Assembly (NCBI GenBank): GCA_019925795.1
Contig: CM034310.1
Coordinates: forward strand, 11,361,208-11,425,207
Origin: Dendrobium chrysotoxum
Lineage: Eukaryota; Streptophyta; Magnoliopsida; Asparagales; Orchidaceae
Length of the DNA: 64,000 bases
Direction: 5' to 3'
Shown piece by piece: positions 22,618-34,883 of this stretch. Below the pieces are notes generated by a model. That model searched no databases. It had not been told where the DNA came from and saw only the letters and a list, made by a program, of their open reading frames with translations. Every line of letters begins with the position of its first letter. Position 1 is the stretch's first letter. A program made the translations under genes and the position numbers.

Positions 22618-23559
22618 GAAAAATGTGCGCCTGAACTAAACCAGGAAACGCCCTAGAAAGCATTTTTTGGCTCGTTCAAGCGATCGGATCGATCAAATAT
22701 AACGAAATTTTAAACTTAAATAGATGAAATGAACAGAAATAATGTGGAGTATATTTTAAAGCTTGAAAATCACTTTTTAGAAAGTTATTTAACTTTGAGC
22801 ATGCAAACTAGGGTTTGAGTTTTCTTGGAATTTTACCGATGGATCTTGGATTTCTTTGATTCTCTGAGCTTGTAGTTTGTCCTGGCTCAAATTTGTAGAA
22901 GAAACCCCGAGCTTTTGACGTCTGGATGGGGAGTTATACGCCTTGGACGGATTTGAGGCTTGAACCCGCCGGAAGATCGTCGCCGGCGAGGTCTTGTCGG
23001 TGAGGTTTGATCTGGGATGAATGTAAGAGGAGTGGAAAGCCCAGGAATGCTCGAGCCTAGGTCTGGGATGGTTTGAAGAAGTGAGAGAGTGTGTTTGTTA
23101 GAATGAATGCTTCTCTTTAGGTTTTGCCCTATTCAAGTCTCTCCAACTTGAATGGAGGGCTGAGATCAGCTGGGAGGGTTCCTGGATGCATGCCACCTGG
23201 CCTGGGGGTTGTTGGAATGGCAGGAGAAAGGACAACCCAAGGACAATGAGGTGTAAAGCTTGGTTTGGTCCCCACTAGGGCATAGGAGTGATAATAGCCA
23301 TTTGATTTCGATCTAAGGGCTAGGAAATGACTTAAGAAGGCTCTAGAAAGAGTCTAAGCAGCTGGGGGAATTTGAATTAAAGTAAACAAGGATTAAGATG
23401 GGGATTTTGACCATTTAATGGTCATTTGACCAGTTATTGACTGGTTTGACCAGTCAATGGTCCCCAAAGGATGAGGTGGCAGCCAAGTGTGAATGTTAAT
23501 GAGTTTAGGTTGGCCTTGGGACTAGGGAGTTTAAGCTTGAATAAGAATGTGAGGGTTTA

Positions 23560-24560
23560 AGGTATGTTGACTTGGTTTTATTGAGTTGACCAAGTCAGAT
23601 TCAATGTAATTTGATTTAGGGTGGGTTTAAAAGCATTCAAGGCATTGATTGACTTAGATTTGAAGATTTGAAAGGTTTCAAATGAATGCTTAGAGGAATT
23701 TGACCCAAATGGGTCAAATTTGATCGAACTTGGACTCAGTTGACCAAGTCAACTATTGACTGGGTTAAGGGTCCCATCCTGTCCAAATCATTGAGGGATA
23801 TGCCCAAAAGGGGTTTGAAAGGGTTTAAAGTTGATCTAAAGTTCAATTAAATATGACAAAGCTTAAGGGTTGAACTGGTCAACCTGGGTTGACTTGGTCA
23901 ACCAGGTTGACCAAAAGCCAGGGTCTGGGCTGGATCAATCTCACATGATAAATGAGTATAGTAGATGTGGTTTGAGGGTTTGAATAGGTCATTCGTGTCA
24001 AATCACCTATTTGAACCCTTAAATGGCTTAATGGGTCAACTGGGTTGACTTGGTCAACCAAGTTGACCCAGGGTCAGGGATTGGGTCCAAACAGTTCAGA
24101 ATGACATTCTGAGTCTACTGGTGGTGGTCTCAAAGTCTCGGGAGGTTATTTGGTCAAAATGACCTATTTGGGCCCTTAATGGGCCTTTTAGGTCAACCCT
24201 GGTTGACTTGGTCAACCAGGTGGGTCCAAGGTTTGGAAATGAGTTCAACAGATTTGAAATGACATTTGGAGACCATTGGAGGTGGTCCCAAGGTCAGAGG
24301 AGGTCATTTGGTCAAAATGACCTGTTTTGACCCTAAAGGGGCCTTCTAGGTCAACTAGGTTGACTTGGTCAACCAGGTTGACCCAGGGGCTGGTTCTAGG
24401 TTCAATGAGTTTGGTTTGACATTTGAAATTTGCTGGAAGTGACTGCATTTGATTTGGAGGTCATTTGGTTCAAGTGACCAGTTACACCCCCTAGGGGTAT
24501 TTTGGTCATTTTGACCCCTGGTCAACTGGGGGTCAAATTGAGTCCAAAAAAATATAGTTT
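23560..24560. repeat. Tandem W-box palindrome repeats, about 157 bp period
   Basis: GGTTGACTTGGTCAACC (7-bp arms, 3-base centre) recurs near 23888, 24043, 24202 and 24358, periods 155, 159 and 156 bp. Each unit also holds GGTCATTTGGTCAAAATGACC-type sequence. TTGAC[CT] is the core of the plant W-box. Single copies of the palindrome occur in the element A LTRs (near 2380 and 56005). Confidence 0.75.
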
Positions 24561-24969
24561 AATGCTCAATAGGTCATAATCAAGGGTCTGGAGGTGATTG
24601 GAGGCTTTGGAGAAAGCTCCAGGGTCAAAATCCACTGGGTGGTAGGTCCAGTGGCATAGACTGTAAATATTTGAAGGTTTTACAGCCTTTGGATTTCAAT
24701 TCAGATTCTGGGGTTAGAGATCTCAGAATGAGCTCAAATTTGGAGGGTTGCCTCTAGATACATGTCATATCAGTGTGGAACTGATAGATCTTGAATCAGA
24801 GGTCATTTGATAGGGTTTTGAAATGTTCAAAGATTCACTGAAAAAGGCTTTCAGGACTTAACCCTTTGGCCTTGGATTTGAGTTTAGAAATCTGGTTTTT
24901 TGAACTGGATTTTGATCAAGGTTTGAATTAAGGATATGGATTAAAGTCTGGATTGATTGATGCTTGAAT

Positions 24970-25640
24970 TGAATGAAGGTTTGAATTAATCCTAGATCTA
25001 GATTGATCTAAGGTCTATGCTGATCCTAGAATCTAGGTAGATCTAAGAACCTGGAGTCTAAGAGAATCCTAGAGTCTGGGGAAGTCTTAAGCTGTAGATC
25101 TAGGAGAATCTCAAGATCTAGAGTAATTTGGAAGGTAGATTGATCTAGAACCTGAATTGATCCTAGGGTTTAGAATAGATCCTAAAGCCCAGATTCTAGG
25201 AGGATCCTAAAGTCTAGAATGATCCTAAGATCTAGAAGGATCTAAAGGGATCCTATGGTCTAGAATAGATCCTAAGGACTAGAGTCTGGGAAGGTCCTAG
25301 AATCTAGAAGTTTTAGGGAAATCCTAGGATCTAGGAATCCTAAGATTCAAGATCTAGAAGGATCTTAGGATCTAGAGTAGATCCTAAAGTTTGATTTCTA
25401 GGAAGATCTTAGGGTCTGGAAGTCCTAGGGCCTGGGATCTAGAATAGTCTTAGGATCTAGAAGAATCCTAAGCTCTAGATAGATCTAGGAGAATCCTAGG
25501 GTCTGGGTTTGTCTTAAATTGTATTGATCTGGGGTCAGGATTGATTTGAAACTGGATTAATCTATGATCAGATTGATCCTAGGGTCAGAATTAAATCCTA
25601 AGGATTGGAATGATCCTAAGGTCTGGATTGGTCCTACTGA
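24970..25640. repeat. Degenerate GATC/CTAG short repeats
   Basis: Dozens of imperfect copies of GATCCTAGGATCTAGAA-type words. Most are self-complementary (GATCCTAGGATC is a perfect palindrome). Noncoding. At the upstream end of the solo LTR and absent from the visible element A LTRs. Confidence 0.7.
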
Positions 25641-25669
25641 CCTCATACAAAAATGTGGTCAACATACTA

Positions 25670-26110
25670 CAATCAAGACTCATCAACAGTAGTTTTTAAA
25701 TAAAATGAAGCAGCACATTCAATATTATTTAAATTAAGCATATAAATGTTGTTGATCCTCTTGCCCTATAAAATAATATTATTATTTAAGCTTATAATCC
25801 AAGTGCTTACCAGGAACTTGATGCTGAACCCTTTGTCACACAGATGACTAATCTTGAGTAGGTTGTGTTTCAGCCCATCTACAAGAAAAATATTTTCAAT
25901 CAAAAGGTTCTTGGAGTTTTCGATTATACTTGCACCTACCACTTTTCTGGTGGTGTTATCTCCATGAGTGACCTTGCCTCCAGCCATGGCCTCCAGTGAA
26001 ATGAATTGATTTATATCTCCAGTCATATGTCTTGAGTATCCACTATCCAGGTACCAGATGCTCTTATAAAGTCTTATGAGAGAGAACCGACAAAGTCCTC
26101 AAATATCAGA
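25670..26110 (-). pseudogene. Element B pol, upstream part (protease)
   Basis: Minus strand, resumes pol after the solo LTR insertion. Protease motif WYLDSGYSRHMTGD is visible near 26050-26010; KVVGASIIENSKNLLIENIFLVDGL follows. Relative to gag (ending in a TGA near 26100) the protease is in the same frame, separated by that single stop. Element E has a frame change here. Confidence 0.8.
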
Positions 26111-27906
26111 TTTAGGAACCCAAATAAGTTTAGGTTCCGTCTTATGAAAAGAAGAATGCAATGCATGTGTGCTATGCTGTGAAGCATGTAATTTTGGCCT
26201 CTACACCCAATGTGAACTATGGTGAACAGTGCAGGTGTGAGAGATATGTCCTAGTATGCCATAAGAAAAACACCTAACGCCAGGAAAAGTGTTAACTAAT
26301 CTATGTTGGTGATAGTGCCTCCTCCTAGGTTTCGATGAAACATGCTTTGATGATTTTGAATGAGATTCTATAAATGATGGAGGTGCATAAAATTGTGCAA
26401 AAGTAGCAGGTGTTTCATTTTTCTTAAAAGTACTAATTTTTATATTTAGAAATTCATTTTTGTTTTTGAGATTTACAATTTTAAATTTCAAATAATGCTC
26501 ATCACTATCTAAATCAGATGCATGAGATTCTAATTTCTTAAATATAGCTTATAACTCAACATGCGATACTTTTAATGAATCATGCTCAATAATCAAATCA
26601 GAATGCTTTTTATTTAACTCATCAAATTTATCAAGTAATAACATATAATTACTATCAAGCATAGAATGATCCTTAATCAAAACTTCATGTTATTTTTCCA
26701 AGTTTAAGAATTCCTATTTCAGGTTAGCATGCATTTTCTTAAGTTTCCTATATGATGAATGGATTTTTTCAGAAACTTTAAGTAATTGATCATAGGTTAG
26801 CTCACATACCTCTTCTTAGTCAGACTAACCAGGATGATCTTCCACCATCAAACACAAGTTTGTAGTCTCCTCTTTAGCTTCAGTCTCAGAGGAGTCGGAT
26901 GCTGAATCCGCCTAGAAAGCCTTTTGAATCTTCTTTTTTTCCTTCCTGAACTTGGGTTTCTCCTCATCCTTCTTCTTGCTTTGGTGAGCCTTAATGTAGG
27001 ACAATCAGCCTTTATATCTCTAGGCTTCATGAATTCAAAATAAACCATATCAGAAGAACATATAAAATATCTACTACTCTTACCTATATTCCACTTTTGA
27101 AAGTTCTTGTGTCTCTTTCTTAGAAATCTTTTGAATTGCCTAGTGATTAAGGCAACATCATCACTGTCAGACCCGGAAGTATCAATATCTATATTGTTCG
27201 CCTTCAGCACCATATTTTTCTCTTTCTTTTTCTCACATGTATCAAGCTATCTTTGGTTCACCCCTTGCTCATTAGCAATGAGTGATCCAAGTAGTTTATT
27301 AATAGAATAAGTATTCAAATCCTTAGATTCAGTTATCGTACTTATCTTGGCATCATAGGAAGAAGGTAAGCATCTCAAAATCTTGTTAACTTTCTCATAA
27401 TTAGTAAGCTCTCTTCCTAAGGCATGCAAGGAGGTAATAATTTGAGTGAACCTAGTGTTCATTTCAAATATTGACTCATAAGATTTCTTGCGATAGAGTT
27501 CATAGTCATAAAACAGTATGTTTAACCTAAACTGTTTAACTTCAGATGTACCTTCATAGGTAATAATCTATCCCAAATTTCTTTACTAGTTGTGCAAGTG
27601 GAGACACACATATAATCCTCAGATTTTAATGCACATAAAAAAATAGTTCAAGCATTTTACATTCAGTTGTGCTAAATCATGATCATCAAATATCCATTCA
27701 GTAAAAGGAAGTTAAGTTTTAACGCCATTAACAAGTCTAAATGGTGCTTCATAGCCATCTTTAACAAGCATCCACATGCGATAATCAATAGATTAGAAAA
27801 TTATGGACATGTGAGTTTTCTAAAAATCAAAAGGTACGTTATCAAACAAAGGTGGACGAGTGATTGAATAACCTACAGCAGTATTTCTATTACCAAAGTT
27901 AGCCAT
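26111..27906 (-). pseudogene. Element B gag (broken)
   Basis: Minus strand from ATG 27906 (MANF...YSITRPPLF) to the PKSDI-stop near 26100, collinear with the 603-residue gag of element E. Recognisable: the LHALGRELTNYEKVNKILRC segment (near 27400), a decayed first zinc knuckle (YFEFMKPRDIKADC near 27030, two cysteines lost), coiled-coil remnants, and the second knuckle CFSYGILGHISHTC near 26240 (one Cys to Tyr). Many frameshifts. Confidence 0.85.
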
Positions 27907-27951
27907 GGATAAAATTCAAAAGTTTTTTAAAACTAGATTTTATGAATCCCT

Positions 27952-27962
27952 CTCTGATACCA
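27952..27962 (-). other. Primer-binding site of element B
   Basis: TGGTATCAGAG on the minus strand, 2 bases inside the 5' LTR; initiator tRNA-Met type. Confidence 0.85.
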
Positions 27963-27964
27963 CT

Positions 27965-29776
27965 TGAAAGTTTGTTAGGGATGATAAGCCCTTGTGAATT
28001 AGTCCCCAAGCTAACAAAGAGGGGGGTGAATTGGTTCTTTTAAAAATTCATGAGCAAAAATAATTTAAAAAATCTTTTTGAATGTTTTAAAATAATTACA
28101 TTTTTACGATGAAGTATAGATGTTCAACAATAACAGAATAATAATAACAATCACACGATCATCAATAAAAAAATAAATGCGGAATATAATCAGAAAGAAT
28201 ACACCATACTTTATGGTGGTTCGGTCAACTTGACCTACATCTACTTCCCGGAGCCTCCCGTCTAGGTATTGCACTAACACTAAGTGACTCTCCTTCTGCT
28301 CCCACAGTAAGGCGGAGAAGCCTATACGAAACTCCTTTCCACCAACCCGGTGAGGCAGAGAACCTGGACTCCTTTCGCTTCCTCCTGAAGTAGGTAGAGA
28401 ACCTAGACTTCTTTCGATTCCTCTTGAAGTAGGAAGAGAACCTGGATCTTCTTGCAGATGATCCTACCATAAAGATACCAATAATACAAGAGACGACGAC
28501 TGGAGAAGATGACTCAGATCCTTGCTTGGAGCAACCTTTATAAACACCTCACAAACTCCGCATCTTAAGATCCTCTCTCTCTCTCTCCCAAGCTCTCTCT
28601 CTCTCTCAAGGTTCTCTCTGGCATGGAAGGTGATAAAAGATTTTTCTTGTTGTAAGAAAAAGATCTTAAATAGAAGGGCTCAAAATAGCCCTAAATTACA
28701 ACTTATCATCAAAGATCATCTGATCGTCCTGTACGATTAGTGCAAAATCACTCATATCAGGCTAGATGATCTAGTTCCTCTAGACGATTAGTAGATAAAC
28801 TTTGTTCAGATAGTCTAGGACGATTCTGCGATCATCCGGGATGATCAGTGTAACTCAGGAACATCATCCAAAGGACATCTTTGGTCGTCTAGGGCAACTT
28901 ATGCTGGACAGTCTCAAAATAACTTGATTGACGAGGATGATATCTCTATCGTCCTGTACGATTAGTTCAAAAGTGCCCAATTTTATCCGACACACAGCCC
29001 GGGTCGAAAAACCAAAACTTACTGGACGATTTCAAGATGACTTGATCGTCTAGGATGATATCTATATCATCCCATACGATTAGTTCAAAATCAGGAATAT
29101 CATCTAGAGGATACTTTGGGGCATACAAGTGAAATGCACTGGATGATTAGGATTTCTATTAGATCATCCAGGATGATCTTTCGATCATCCCGGATGATAT
29201 GATCAAATCAATCAAACCTTAATTAATTTTTTTAATCACCAGCCTAATTTAGCTATGACTGTAATGGATCATCCAAGATGATACACATATCGTCCAAGAC
29301 GATTAGACTAAATCTCTAAAAAAAAAAACTTGCCTAACTTAATTTGGTGATTAAAAATTTCTGAATTGAGCATATCATCTTGTATGATTTGTGAATTATC
29401 TAGTACGATCTGCTTAATCAAACCAACTTAACATGGATGCCCTAGTTAGGGTTTCTATTTTCACTAGATTATCTAGGATGATATGAATATCATCCAGGAT
29501 TATTTGAACAAAAATTGAACAGAAACTCTAACTCACTAAAACTCTCCCCCTAAGTGTGTGTGTGCAAGGTTACTTAGCTTGGGGATCTATTACATTACAT
29601 TTAACTCAAGAAAAATAAAAAAGTTTATTAAATCTGAAACATAAACAGACTGACTCGATCTTGAGCTGGCTTGAATTGCAGTTGATCCTGTGAACCTAAA
29701 AGATTAGAACCTCAAACAGAAAAAAAAAAGGTTTGCTATCATCAAAATCATAGTCCTTGAAACCAGATTCGTAACA
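27965..29776 (-). repeat. Element B upstream (5') LTR
   Basis: About 1812 bp, TGAAAGTTTG to GTAACA. It holds two copies of the CCTTTCGCTTCCTCCTGAAG minisatellite unit (28346-28440), a CT run near 28570, a TATA-like box (28666-28673, minus) and a palindrome array (28690-29510). Confidence 0.85.
28690..29510. repeat. Palindrome array in element B 5' LTR
   Basis: Numerous ATCATCC-A-GGATGAT and ATCGTCCTGTACGAT-type copies, several decayed, for instance near 29161-29200. Confidence 0.75.
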
Positions 29777-32700
29777 CACCTAGCTTAGGCTCTCCTAGAT
29801 CTAAGGACTTGGTGTGTTTATTTTTGTATTACATTCTGCTTATGTTAACTCAAGGGTTAGTTTCAAACTTTGATTTAAAACCTACTTAACGTAGTGACAC
29901 CCTGAGGATAATAATTAAGGAGCTGTCTAGTGAACTTAGAGAATATCTAGGAGTTAGGTTATACCTCGAAATGACTTGAAACATAAAACACTTAAACTTA
30001 ATGACATCCTAAAACCCCTAGAATTTTCTAAGAATTTTGGGAGCCTTTAATCCCTTTAATTAATAAACCCTAATTTCCCCTTAATTAATCCCTGATAATT
30101 TCAAAATTTTATAATAAATCCATTTAAACTCCAAAAATTGCAAATAATATGTCAAACTCTTTAGAATTTAGTATTTAATCTAAAAAAATTAAAACCCATT
30201 TTATTGGATTTCAACCTAAACCTTAAACTAATTTTAATTAAAACTTATATTTTAATTAAATTAAATAATTAAAAATTATTAAAAATTTCAAAATTTCTCC
30301 AAACAATTGGGAACTCTCTCTTGGGTCATTCTTGACCTTTGGAGGTGATTTCAAAAGGTTTTAAATTGATTTTGATCAAAATCCTTAAAATAACCTCTTA
30401 ACTAAATAATTTTGATAATTCATTAAATGCCCAAACTTCAAAAATTCATAACTAATTCTAAAAAATTCCAAATTGGGAAAATTAAAAGATGTTCAACTCA
30501 TATTAAAATCTAGTATTTATTAAAAATATTAGGGTTCTAGAAATCAACTTAAATCAAAAAGTCAATAATCCAGCCAAATTTAAGTCAAAATTAGGTCAAA
30601 ACTTCTGAAATTCATAACTTAATGTAAAGATATATGAATTAAGCATGCTTATAAACTAATTGATCAGGTTAAGATTTATTATTTAAAAAAAATTTTAACT
30701 ATTCATGAATCACTTTTAATTAAAAAGTCGACTTTTGACCCCTTTGACTGAGCAGGTAGGTTGACCCTGAACCTTCTAAAATTCATTAACTCAACCTAAA
30801 CTTCATATAATATTATCCTAAGCTTTACGTTAACTTTCTAGCCTAATAATAAAACATTTAATGTACCTCCTCTTTTAATCTCTAACCAACTAAATTAATT
30901 GAATCAACCCCAATTACTACTGGGTAACCCAGGCCAACGAGGCTATTAACTTAGCCCAATGGAAGGAAAATTAAATTTTATGGCCTCGATGAGAAACAAA
31001 GGTAGTAATCACCTAACCCTTAAAATATATCTAATTTAATCTTTAATGCATTAATATTTAAACTCAAACCTAAACCTCTGCCGCAAACCCTCAACAAACT
31101 CGAACACTAAATAACTTAAACCAACTACCCAGCTTAGGATCTATCCTAACCACATAGCCTTCTATACACACTTAGATGGTTTGCTAGGGCACTACTTCTA
31201 GTATTAGGCTAGGCTGGTGTTTAATTTTCTATTATATGCTAAGTTTTCTGGGTTTTTATTGCATGCTATAATTGAAGATTGGTTGATGTGTTTACTTACT
31301 TTTATTGCACTCTATGGATGAATGTAATTGTGCGATACATTACCCACAGGTTAAGAATGAGCTTTGATACTAATAATATCTTTTGTAGGTGGCCATGCTC
31401 ATGCAGCGCTAATAAAAGAGGGGGGCCTAAAATAATCATGATTTAAGACTAACGATATTTTATGCAGGTGCTTAAAAAATTACTTAAAATCCCCCCAAAT
31501 AAATGAGGGGAAAAAAATAAGTCATAATTAAATTACTACAGGTACTCGAGATTCTTAAGCCTCAAATAAATAAGAGCATGGCCAAGTATGGCTAGCAATA
31601 AATATTTTATTTCATATAGATATAACTGCTTGTGATTGATTTGATATTTAACTGCTTAGGATAACCCTATAGGAGAGTCTAGAATTTTTAGCTTTCATAA
31701 TGTAAATTCATTTGTAATATTCTGGAGTTGTGAAAGGGAATCTTTGAGTTGGGATATTCACATCCAACTTGAATTCTAAATGAAAAAGGCATCCTCAAGA
31801 GGGAGAGTCTTTTTCCATTTGGAAGATCAAGTTAGGATGATTATAAAGTATCCAAAGAGCAAAGATAACACCCCTTTTAAGGGGGAGTGTCTTTTCGTTT
31901 GGATATCCAACTACGATGAATCCAAGGAGTCCAAGGAGGAGAAGTTCGAAGAAGAGAAGACCGACGAGTTGAAGGCAAAAAAAATATCTCACTCAAAGTC
32001 ACTTCCACCTATTCTAGGATTAGAAATTTGGTTTGTTATCAGTGGTGCCCGACCACTTTAATTTTCTGTAGACCCTAGTTTGTAATAAAGGACAGTTGGC
32101 CTATAGACATTTATTTAATTAATTTGATTATTTAAGGTGTTTAATTTGATGTTAATTGTGATTAAGATTGGCATATTTTTCTTAGTTTCTTTTCATTTGT
32201 GTGCCGCTTTTGTCTTAGCATAAATTCGATCAGAGGCTCATGAGGACACGCAAAAATTCTTTTACTTAAATAAAAAAATAAAATTTTTAAATAACATAGA
32301 AACTCTAATGCTCTTAAGAAGTATGCCTGGGACCGCCGTGAGTTCTTATAGCATAATTGTTACATCTTCTTTCTATTTGTTAGGCCGCTCCCCACCTACG
32401 GGTTTTGGAAGACCACCTGGCCAATGAGTGTGCAGATCTGTCAAGGGGAGTCTCTGTACCTTAAGATAAAATATATTTTCTAAGCCTTTTTACAAATACT
32501 TTATATACATTTCAAAAATTGAGTCAATCAGTATGCATTGCATTAGAAATTAACTTAAAAACAATGATTCTAAAACTTTAATTGCATTTGCTTTAGCATT
32601 CTCACCCTGTATATATAAGGGACCACTTAGGACAATCTCTAGATATCAGTCTTACTTATCAAAAACATTAAACCTCCCTACCACTCTTTTATAGAAAATG

Positions 32701-33340
32701 ACTGGATTCATAATTTTAAATTGACTAGGTTGTTAGCTGGCTCCCCAATCAAATCCGGGGTAAGTCCAGGTTTTACATTACAGTAGCTAGGACATAGGTG
32801 TTAGTGTTGTGTAGGACACTAAACCCACTCTATATCTAGGATTCAAGGCTACTACACTCGATGTCTTGTAGTATGCCTAATCGATGGGTAAATCTCCTCT
32901 TCTGCAGGGATTATAAATCCTATCTATCTATGTCACACAGACAATACCACTTCCATCCTTCTCTCTTATAAGCTCTGAGTATATAACTTATTTATTTTTT
33001 CCAATTTTTTCTCATTACCCTAGTCCCTCCATGTATGTTGACTAAGCCAAATCGAATATTTCCTTCCCCATTGAGTAGGATTTCCTAGTCTTCTCCCTAT
33101 GGGTCAATCCCAATTTGGGAAGAATAATATCGAATCCTTAATCGAGAGTCTTCCCAGGCCCTAGGCCTGAGATGTAATTAACTATAGGGGCTTGCGCCCA
33201 CGGAAAACTAAATCCCACTATCAAATAAACCCCAGTCGAGTTGATGTATTAGGTGGGGCAAACCCATTATTTCAATCAGGTCGTATATATTATTACTCAT
33301 CGAGGTGCACTGGTGAGAGCCGCTATCCTCAATTATTAAT
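29777..33340 (+). mobile_element. Element A 5' LTR, right part
   Basis: Continues the LTR interrupted by B at 4938; matches 58530-59645 in the 3' LTR (CTAGGCTCTCCTAGATCTAA onward). Beyond that it matches the solo LTR in reverse: 31390 with 19130, 32040 with 18590, 32390 with 18210, 32740 with 17850, 33160 with 17430. Noncoding. The exact 3' end of the LTR and its primer-binding site could not be fixed because the 3' LTR copy is cut by the LINE. Confidence 0.7.
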
Positions 33341-33783
33341 TGTATGTATGATCTAATCTGCCCTCCCATTAGCCTGCTTGCGAAGAGTGTAGAGGCTTGC
33401 GATCATTTTGTTCCCCGAGATAGTGTGGTCGTACCTGTTGTATTTTATTTCTCCCATACGATAGTATTCTTTTTAGAGGTCCACAGTTTTCTAGTAACCG
33501 CAGTTGGACCAGTTTCTCTCTCCATCTTTAGATTTTATATTTTTCTTTTTTGTGTGTACTCTAGAATTGGTACTCATTAGATTAGGTCTGTCCCACTCTT
33601 AGTTAGGATCCTTCTTTAGTTAGGATTGTTCTTTCTTGTTAGCTAGGGTTCCCCCTAGTCTACTTCCTCTCCTTCCAGCCTACTAGACCATTCCTTCCCT
33701 TATATATCTCTCTGTTATCTCATGATGTTATCTCTTACTAATCATTTCAATTTCTTTTATTTTTTTGATTGGCAGATAGTGCC
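33341..33783 (+). other. Element A leader region, boundary unresolved
   Basis: Pyrimidine-rich noncoding DNA between the last recognisable LTR homology and the first open frames. It probably holds the LTR end and PBS; no convincing TGG-type tRNA match was found. Confidence 0.4.
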
Positions 33784-34883
33784 ATGGCTCCCTTTGTTCC
33801 TTTAATTACTTTCAACTTCAGTTCAGACACATGAGTTACACTCTTTGAGTCCCTGCTAGCCAGTCTTCATGTTGGAGGAATCAGTTTTGGTTCCTTCACT
33901 AACTCGTCCTTCATCATTTTTGGCTGGCTGACCCCTACTGAGGCTGTCGCCTTTTCTCCTCCCCAGAGGAGAGGTCGGGCAGCCATGTGCCCCTTCAGAC
34001 ATCCAGTTGCTTGGCAGACAACCCAGACACCTGCTCGTCCTGCTCCTATTCGTATGCAGCTAGTGCACCCTGTGATTAGGCAGCTAGTGCCTATACCACT
34101 CCCCGTTCAGCCTACTCGTCCAGAGGTCAAGCGACCAGCACCTATTATACCTATTATTCAGATTGCCCCCGCACCTCAACACTTGTAGGTAGTAGTTACT
34201 CCCCCTGTTGTTTTGATAGAAGCAGCTCGTGTTCAGGTTCCCCCTCCTTCTTCTTCCTCTAGGAAGAGGGGTGCCCAGACTGAGGCACCTTCATCTTCCT
34301 CCCATAAGGTTTCTATTTTTGCTCTTCTCTCTTACCCTAAGGCCACCGAGTAGACCCCGATACTTCCTTTAGCTCTTATTCCCCCACCCCTCATACAATG
34401 GGTTCAGATGTTCCTTTATCCTCCACCTTTGGCCTTGGGAGAAGGGCCAGGAGGAATAAAAATAAAAGACTCTGGTTAGCCGCGCCTGAGGTAGATAGAC
34501 AACAGATGAGAAAGGCAGTGGCTCATCAGGAGTTTGTTCAGAGGAGAGTGGTCCCTGAGCAACGGGCACCATGCTCGATTTTAGTAACACCTACCACAGA
34601 GGTCATAACCGCTCCTGAGATAGAAGCAGTTCAGGGTGGATGCTTCTCTCCGCTAACATATAGTGGTGATGAGGAGGATGTTGCTCGTATTGCGGTGTCC
34701 CCTCATGTTACTACTACTTTACTACGTGTTAGGGTCCCTAGGGATGATGCTGCTCGTGCCCTCTCTCGAAGGATTCAAAGTATTATGAACTTAGTGCGAG
34801 GTAGAGGACCTATCAGTAGAGAGAGGTTACTCCGTCAGATTTCTCAGGCAATTGCTCACTTATGGAGCCAGACCTTGAGGTAG
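33784..34883 (+). pseudogene. Element A: reading frames upstream of gag (unrecognised)
   Basis: A short frame begins at ATG 33784 (MAPFVPLITFNF, stop after 16 codons). Proline-rich fragments follow at 33985-34188. Then an open frame of 161 codons at 34398-34883 is rich in Arg, with RRARRNKNKR near its start and RALSRRIQSIMNLVRGRG near its end. I recognise no domain. Tat/Ogre-lineage elements can carry an extra frame before gag, so this may be its remnant or the N-terminal part of gag. Confidence 0.35.

Larger units (their letters stand above)
16905..25664 (-). mobile_element. Solo LTR of an element A relative, 8760 bp
   Basis: Ends are TGTTG at 16905 and CAACA at 25664, with a perfect 5-bp target duplication TACTA (16900-16904 and 25665-25669) in element B's pol. 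Read on the minus strand it starts TGTTGACC, as the 3' LTR of element A does at 55843, and follows element A LTR order: W-box repeats, hairpin (22590), palindromes (22404), AT-rich tract (22215-21120), the GGCCATGCTC region (19020-19140 versus 31390) and the GGCTTGCGC region (17405 versus 33190). I see no coding frame and no second copy of either end inside it, so it is best read as a single giant LTR left by recombination. Alternative: a large noncoding (LARD-like) element whose own LTRs I failed to see. Confidence 0.7.
4939..29776 (-). mobile_element. Element B: old Sirevirus-like copia retrotransposon, interrupted
   Basis: Minus-strand element. Its outer ends are TGAAAGTT at 4939 and GTAACA at 29776. 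The flanks AACCT (4934-4938) and CACCT (29777-29781) are a 5-bp target duplication with one change; the undisturbed site in the 3' LTR copy reads GCACCAGCACCTAGCC near 58526. Order on the minus strand: LTR (29776-27965), PBS, gag, pol, palindrome block, env-like gene, polypurine tracts, LTR (11677-4939). Two later insertions split it: element C (6084-11410) in the downstream LTR and an 8.76-kb solo LTR (16905-25664) in pol. All genes carry stops and frameshifts. Confidence 0.85.

Noticed and set aside
22422..22619. 65-codon frame in a GC-richer island of the solo LTR
   Set aside because: It overlaps the palindromes and has no counterpart frame in the element A LTRs.
32025..32060. Possible primer-binding site (TTATCAGTGGTGCCCGACC)
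   Set aside because: The same region is present inside the solo LTR (18560-18605, reverse), so it is LTR-internal and not next to an LTR end.
31780..32061. 93-codon plus-strand frame
   Set aside because: Inside the element A 5' LTR, where the homologous stretch of the solo LTR is not open; Lys/Glu-rich by composition.
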